Source: Lachnospiraceae bacterium (lineage in GTDB: Bacteria; Bacillota; Clostridia; Lachnospirales; Lachnospiraceae). From it: DNA of 64,000 nt. The position numbers and the translations under genes are program-made. A model generated the notes under the pieces. The model ran no database searches, was not told the DNA's origin, and saw only the letters and a program-made list of their open reading frames with translations. Positions 61,734 to 64,000 of the stretch are shown here, piece after piece. Positions within the stretch are counted from its first letter, which is position 1. The number at the start of each line of letters is the position of its first letter. The stretch lies in contig JAFQUB010000031.1 of the NCBI GenBank assembly GCA_017408735.1, forward strand, positions 62,001 to 126,000, written 5' to 3'.

Positions 61734-64000
61734 ATGAAAAAGTTAAAAAGGGTAGTATCGTTAACGGTAGTAACTGCAATTATGACAGCCAGCATGGACA
61801 TGGGTTGCGTAATGGCAGCTGAAAATTCCACGGTAGAAAATGTGGAAATTGCAGCAGATGAATCAATAAAAAACGATTTTTTGATTATAGATGGCGTGCT
61901 GTTTAAGTATCGGGGAAACGGCGGAGATGTGGTGATACCGGATGGGGTATCCGAAATAGGCCCTCAGGCGTTTAGAGGATGTAGTGATATAGAAAGTATT
62001 AAGATTCCGGATAGCGTGACAAAGATAAGTAGTTATGCTTTTTATAAATGTACTAGTGTAAAAAGCATAGAGATACCAAATAGTGTAACAGTGATAGAAG
62101 AGTATGCATTTAGGGAATGTACCAATTTAAGTGATATCGAGATACCGGATAGCGTGACAGAAATAAGAGAGTATGCATTTTGCGAATGTAGTAGTTTAAC
62201 AAGCATAGAGATACCGGGAAACGTGAAAACGATAGGAAGGGATGCATTTTGCAGATGTAGCAGTTTAACTAGCGTAAAGCTATTGGACGGTGTAGCAGTG
62301 ATAGGTGACAGTGCATTCTCTGCCAATAGTAATTTAAGTAATATAGAAATACCGGATAGTGTAACAGAAATAGGAAGTGATGTATTTGGCTCAACAAAAT
62401 GGTTAGTAGACAGACAAGCAGAAAATCCAATCGTTATTGTAAATAATATTGTAATTGATGGGACTACTTATGAAGGAGAGAGTGTAGAGATACCGGATGG
62501 TGTAACATGCATAGGAGGTATGGCGTTTTATAAAAATGATAGTATTAGAGCTATAAATCTTCCGGATACAGTGACGAGTGTAGGTGAAAGTGCGTTTTCG
62601 GGCTGCGTGAATTTAGTTGATATAGAACTGCCGGATAATGTAAACAGAATAGGTGAGCGTGCATTTTTATTATGTAGTAATTTAACCGGTATAGAGATAC
62701 CGGATGGTGTAACAAAGGTAGAATTTAGTACATTTTGGAAATGTAGTAATTTGGCGGAGGTAAAAATACCGGATAGTGTGACAGAATTTGGAGATGATGC
62801 TTTTCGTTACTGTGAGAGCTTGAGTGATATAGAGATACCAAATAGCGTAACAACGATAGGAAATCGGGTATTTTGGGGATGTTCCGGCTTAGAAAGTGTA
62901 GTGATTCCGGATAGTGTAAAAGAATTGAAGGGTGAAGTTTTTTCGTATTGTACTAATTTGACCTATGTAAAACTTCCAAGCGGTTTGAAAACAATAGAAA
63001 TGGATATGTTTAATTACTGTATTAAATTAACTGATGTTACAATTCCGAGCAGTGTGAAAACGATAGGAATGAATGCATTTAGTTACTGCAGTAGTTTGGC
63101 CAATATCACAATTCCAAACAGTGTAACAACGATAGGTGAGTATGCTTTTGCTTATTGTGATGCTTTAAAAAGCCTGGAAATTCCAAGTAGCGTAATAACT
63201 ATAGGAAATAAATATCAACCAGCTATTGGAGGTGTATTCTTCAGGGATGAGCTGACTATATTTTGTGTAAAGGGTTCGGCGGCAGAAACTTATGCAATTG
63301 AGCATAATATTCCGTATGAATATATAGTTGAACCAACGGTAATACCAACTACAACACCGATTGTAGAACCAACCGTGATGCCAACGGTAGAGCCGACCGC
63401 GATTCCGACCGCAGAGCCAACCGCAATGCCAACGGTAGAGCCAACCGCAACACCGACCGCAGAGCCAACCGCAGAGCCAACAGTAGAGCCGACCGCAGAG
63501 CCAACAGTAGAGCCAACTGCAACACCGACCGTAGAGCCAACCGCAACACCAACGGTAGAGCCAAGCGCAACACCAACGGTAGAGCCAAGCGCAACACCAA
63601 CGGTAGAGCCAACCGCAACACCAACGGTAGAGCCAACTGCAACACCAACGGTAGAGCCAACTGCAACACCAACAATAGAGCCAACCGCAACACCAACAGT
63701 AAAGCCAACGGTAACACAAACTAGCGAGCCAACTGCAACACCAGTACCGACTCAGGTACAGAAAAAGTCACAGACTATCACAGCAAAGGATATTACCAAG
63801 ATCTACGGTAGCAAATCTTTCAGCCTAGGTGCTAAAACCAATGGTAATGGGAAATTAAGTTATGTATCAGCAGATAAAAAGGTTGCGACAGTGTCATCCG
63901 GCGGAAAAGTTACCCTTAAAGGCTATGGAAAAACAACAATTACCATTAAGGCATCGGAAACTAAAGATTACGAAGCTGCTCAGAAGAAGATAACCATTAC
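61734..64000 (+). CDS. BspA-like leucine-rich-repeat surface protein, truncated by window end
   Basis: Open from ATG 61734 (RBS GGGAGG, 61722-61727) to the end of the window, 755 codons without a stop. A Sec signal peptide (about 1-28, cleavage near VMA-AEN) is followed by about 17 BspA/TpLRR repeats of 23 residues (model IPDSVTEIGEYAFxxCSSL; about residues 70-490), one with an insertion near 62370-62490. Then comes a Pro-Thr-Glu-Val repeat linker (about 532-675), and an Ig-like (Big-type) domain beginning at about residue 682 (KDITKIYGSKSFSLGAKTNGNG in part). The remaining C-terminus is outside the window. BspA-like proteins bind host matrix proteins or other cells. The LRR part uses ATA for Ile much more than neighbouring genes, hinting at transfer or repeat expansion. 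Confidence 0.9.
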   Translation, partial: MKKLKRVVSLTVVTAIMTASMDMGCVMAAENSTVENVEIAADESIKNDFLIIDGVLFKYRGNGGDVVIPDGVSEIGPQAFRGCSDIESIKIPDSVTKISSYAFYKCTSVKSIEIPNSVTVIEEYAFRECTNLSDIEIPDSVTEIREYAFCECSSLTSIEIPGNVKTIGRDAFCRCSSLTSVKLLDGVAVIGDSAFSANSNLSNIEIPDSVTEIGSDVFGSTKWLVDRQAENPIVIVNNIVIDGTTYEGESVEIPDGVTCIGGMAFYKNDSIRAINLPDTVTSVGESAFSGCVNLVDIELPDNVNRIGERAFLLCSNLTGIEIPDGVTKVEFSTFWKCSNLAEVKIPDSVTEFGDDAFRYCESLSDIEIPNSVTTIGNRVFWGCSGLESVVIPDSVKELKGEVFSYCTNLTYVKLPSGLKTIEMDMFNYCIKLTDVTIPSSVKTIGMNAFSYCSSLANITIPNSVTTIGEYAFAYCDALKSLEIPSSVITIGNKYQPAIGGVFFRDELTIFCVKGSAAETYAIEHNIPYEYIVEPTVIPTTTPIVEPTVMPTVEPTAIPTAEPTAMPTVEPTATPTAEPTAEPTVEPTAEPTVEPTATPTVEPTATPTVEPSATPTVEPSATPTVEPTATPTVEPTATPTVEPTATPTIEPTATPTVKPTVTQTSEPTATPVPTQVQKKSQTITAKDITKIYGSKSFSLGAKTNGNGKLSYVSADKKVATVSSGGKVTLKGYGKTTITIKASETKDYEAAQKKITI
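61947..63200 (+). repeat. BspA-type LRR coding repeats (69 bp unit)
   Basis: About 17 imperfect copies of a 69-bp unit encoding 23 residues. Units share the start (ATACCGGATAGTGTAACA-like, Ile-Pro-Asp-Ser-Val-Thr) and a Phe-x-x-Cys core. They lie within the surface protein gene. Confidence 0.85.
63327..63757 (+). repeat. Pro-Thr-rich tandem repeat, mainly 24 bp and 12 bp units
   Basis: Tandem units encoding VEPTATPT-like octapeptides (GTAGAGCCAACC and GCAACACCAACG 12-base halves) with small variations over about 430 bases. This is a low-complexity linker between LRR and Ig-like domains and a likely site of length variation between strains. Confidence 0.88.

Noticed and set aside
61947..63200. 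CRISPR-like or non-coding tandem repeat
   Set aside because: The 69-bp repeats are imperfect, in frame and encode BspA-type leucine-rich repeats without unique spacers.
63165..63719. Long minus-strand frames rich in Trp, Cys, Tyr or Leu opposite the Pro-Thr repeat
   Set aside because: They are the antisense reading of a tandem repeat; repeated codons keep the frame open. No RBS and no real protein composition.

Overview
The window looks like chromosome of a Gram-positive anaerobe of the Clostridia, most probably a member of the Lachnospiraceae. The evidence is AT-rich coding DNA with strong AGGAGG-type ribosome binding sites, T-box leaders, an anaerobic (cbi-type) cobalamin pathway, a Re-type citrate synthase beside NADP isocitrate dehydrogenase, an extracellular type I pullulanase, BspA-like leucine-rich-repeat surface protein, two chemoreceptors and a small Gly/Cys-rich protein behind a sporulation-like promoter. 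Species cannot be named from the sequence alone. No rRNA, tRNA, CRISPR array, insertion sequence or prophage was seen.

Layout. 1-3.9 kb: a NatAB-like ABC exporter, a CPBP membrane protease and small proteins. 3.9-7.8 kb: Phe T-box and pheST. 7.9-11.2 kb: a LysR regulator and metE, separated by a near-perfect MET-box palindrome. 11.2-31.8 kb: one promoter, a cobalamin riboswitch with terminator, then about 20 tightly packed genes. The first five encode a surface CbiK-like chelatase lipoprotein, a two-repeat lipoprotein and a FecBCD-type uptake system; the rest are cobalamin synthesis genes (cobQ, cobT, cobU, cobS, a degenerate cobU-like gene, cobC, cbiB, cobD, cbiC, cbiD, cbiF, cbiG, cbiH, a cbiJ-cbiE-cbiT fusion, cbiA). 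31.8-37.2 kb: an accessory patch with a Fic protein fused to a VOC domain, a chemoreceptor remnant, an AgrC/AgrA-like two-component pair and an intact chemoreceptor. 37.3-45.2 kb: queA, then aroA and tyrA on the minus strand, a membrane protein of unknown function, and leuS. 45.3-49.4 kb: a Cache chemoreceptor, small unknown proteins, the Gly/Cys-rich protein and a subtilase. 49.5-53.0 kb: Re-citrate synthase, a GntR/FCD regulator and icd, with a GntR-type palindrome on the promoter. 53.0-59.2 kb: Trp T-box and trpEGDCBA, without trpF. 59.3-64 kb: pullulanase and a repeat-rich surface protein cut by the window end.

Together: methionine synthesis here uses the B12-independent MetE under a LysR/MET-box control, while the adjacent B12 operon is controlled by cobalamin itself. 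Phe and Trp supply is sensed by uncharged tRNA through T-boxes; aroA and tyrA feed the same aromatic pathway. Re-citrate synthase and Icd supply 2-oxoglutarate for glutamate. The most unusual unit is the extracytoplasmic CbiK lipoprotein module at the head of the cobalamin operon.
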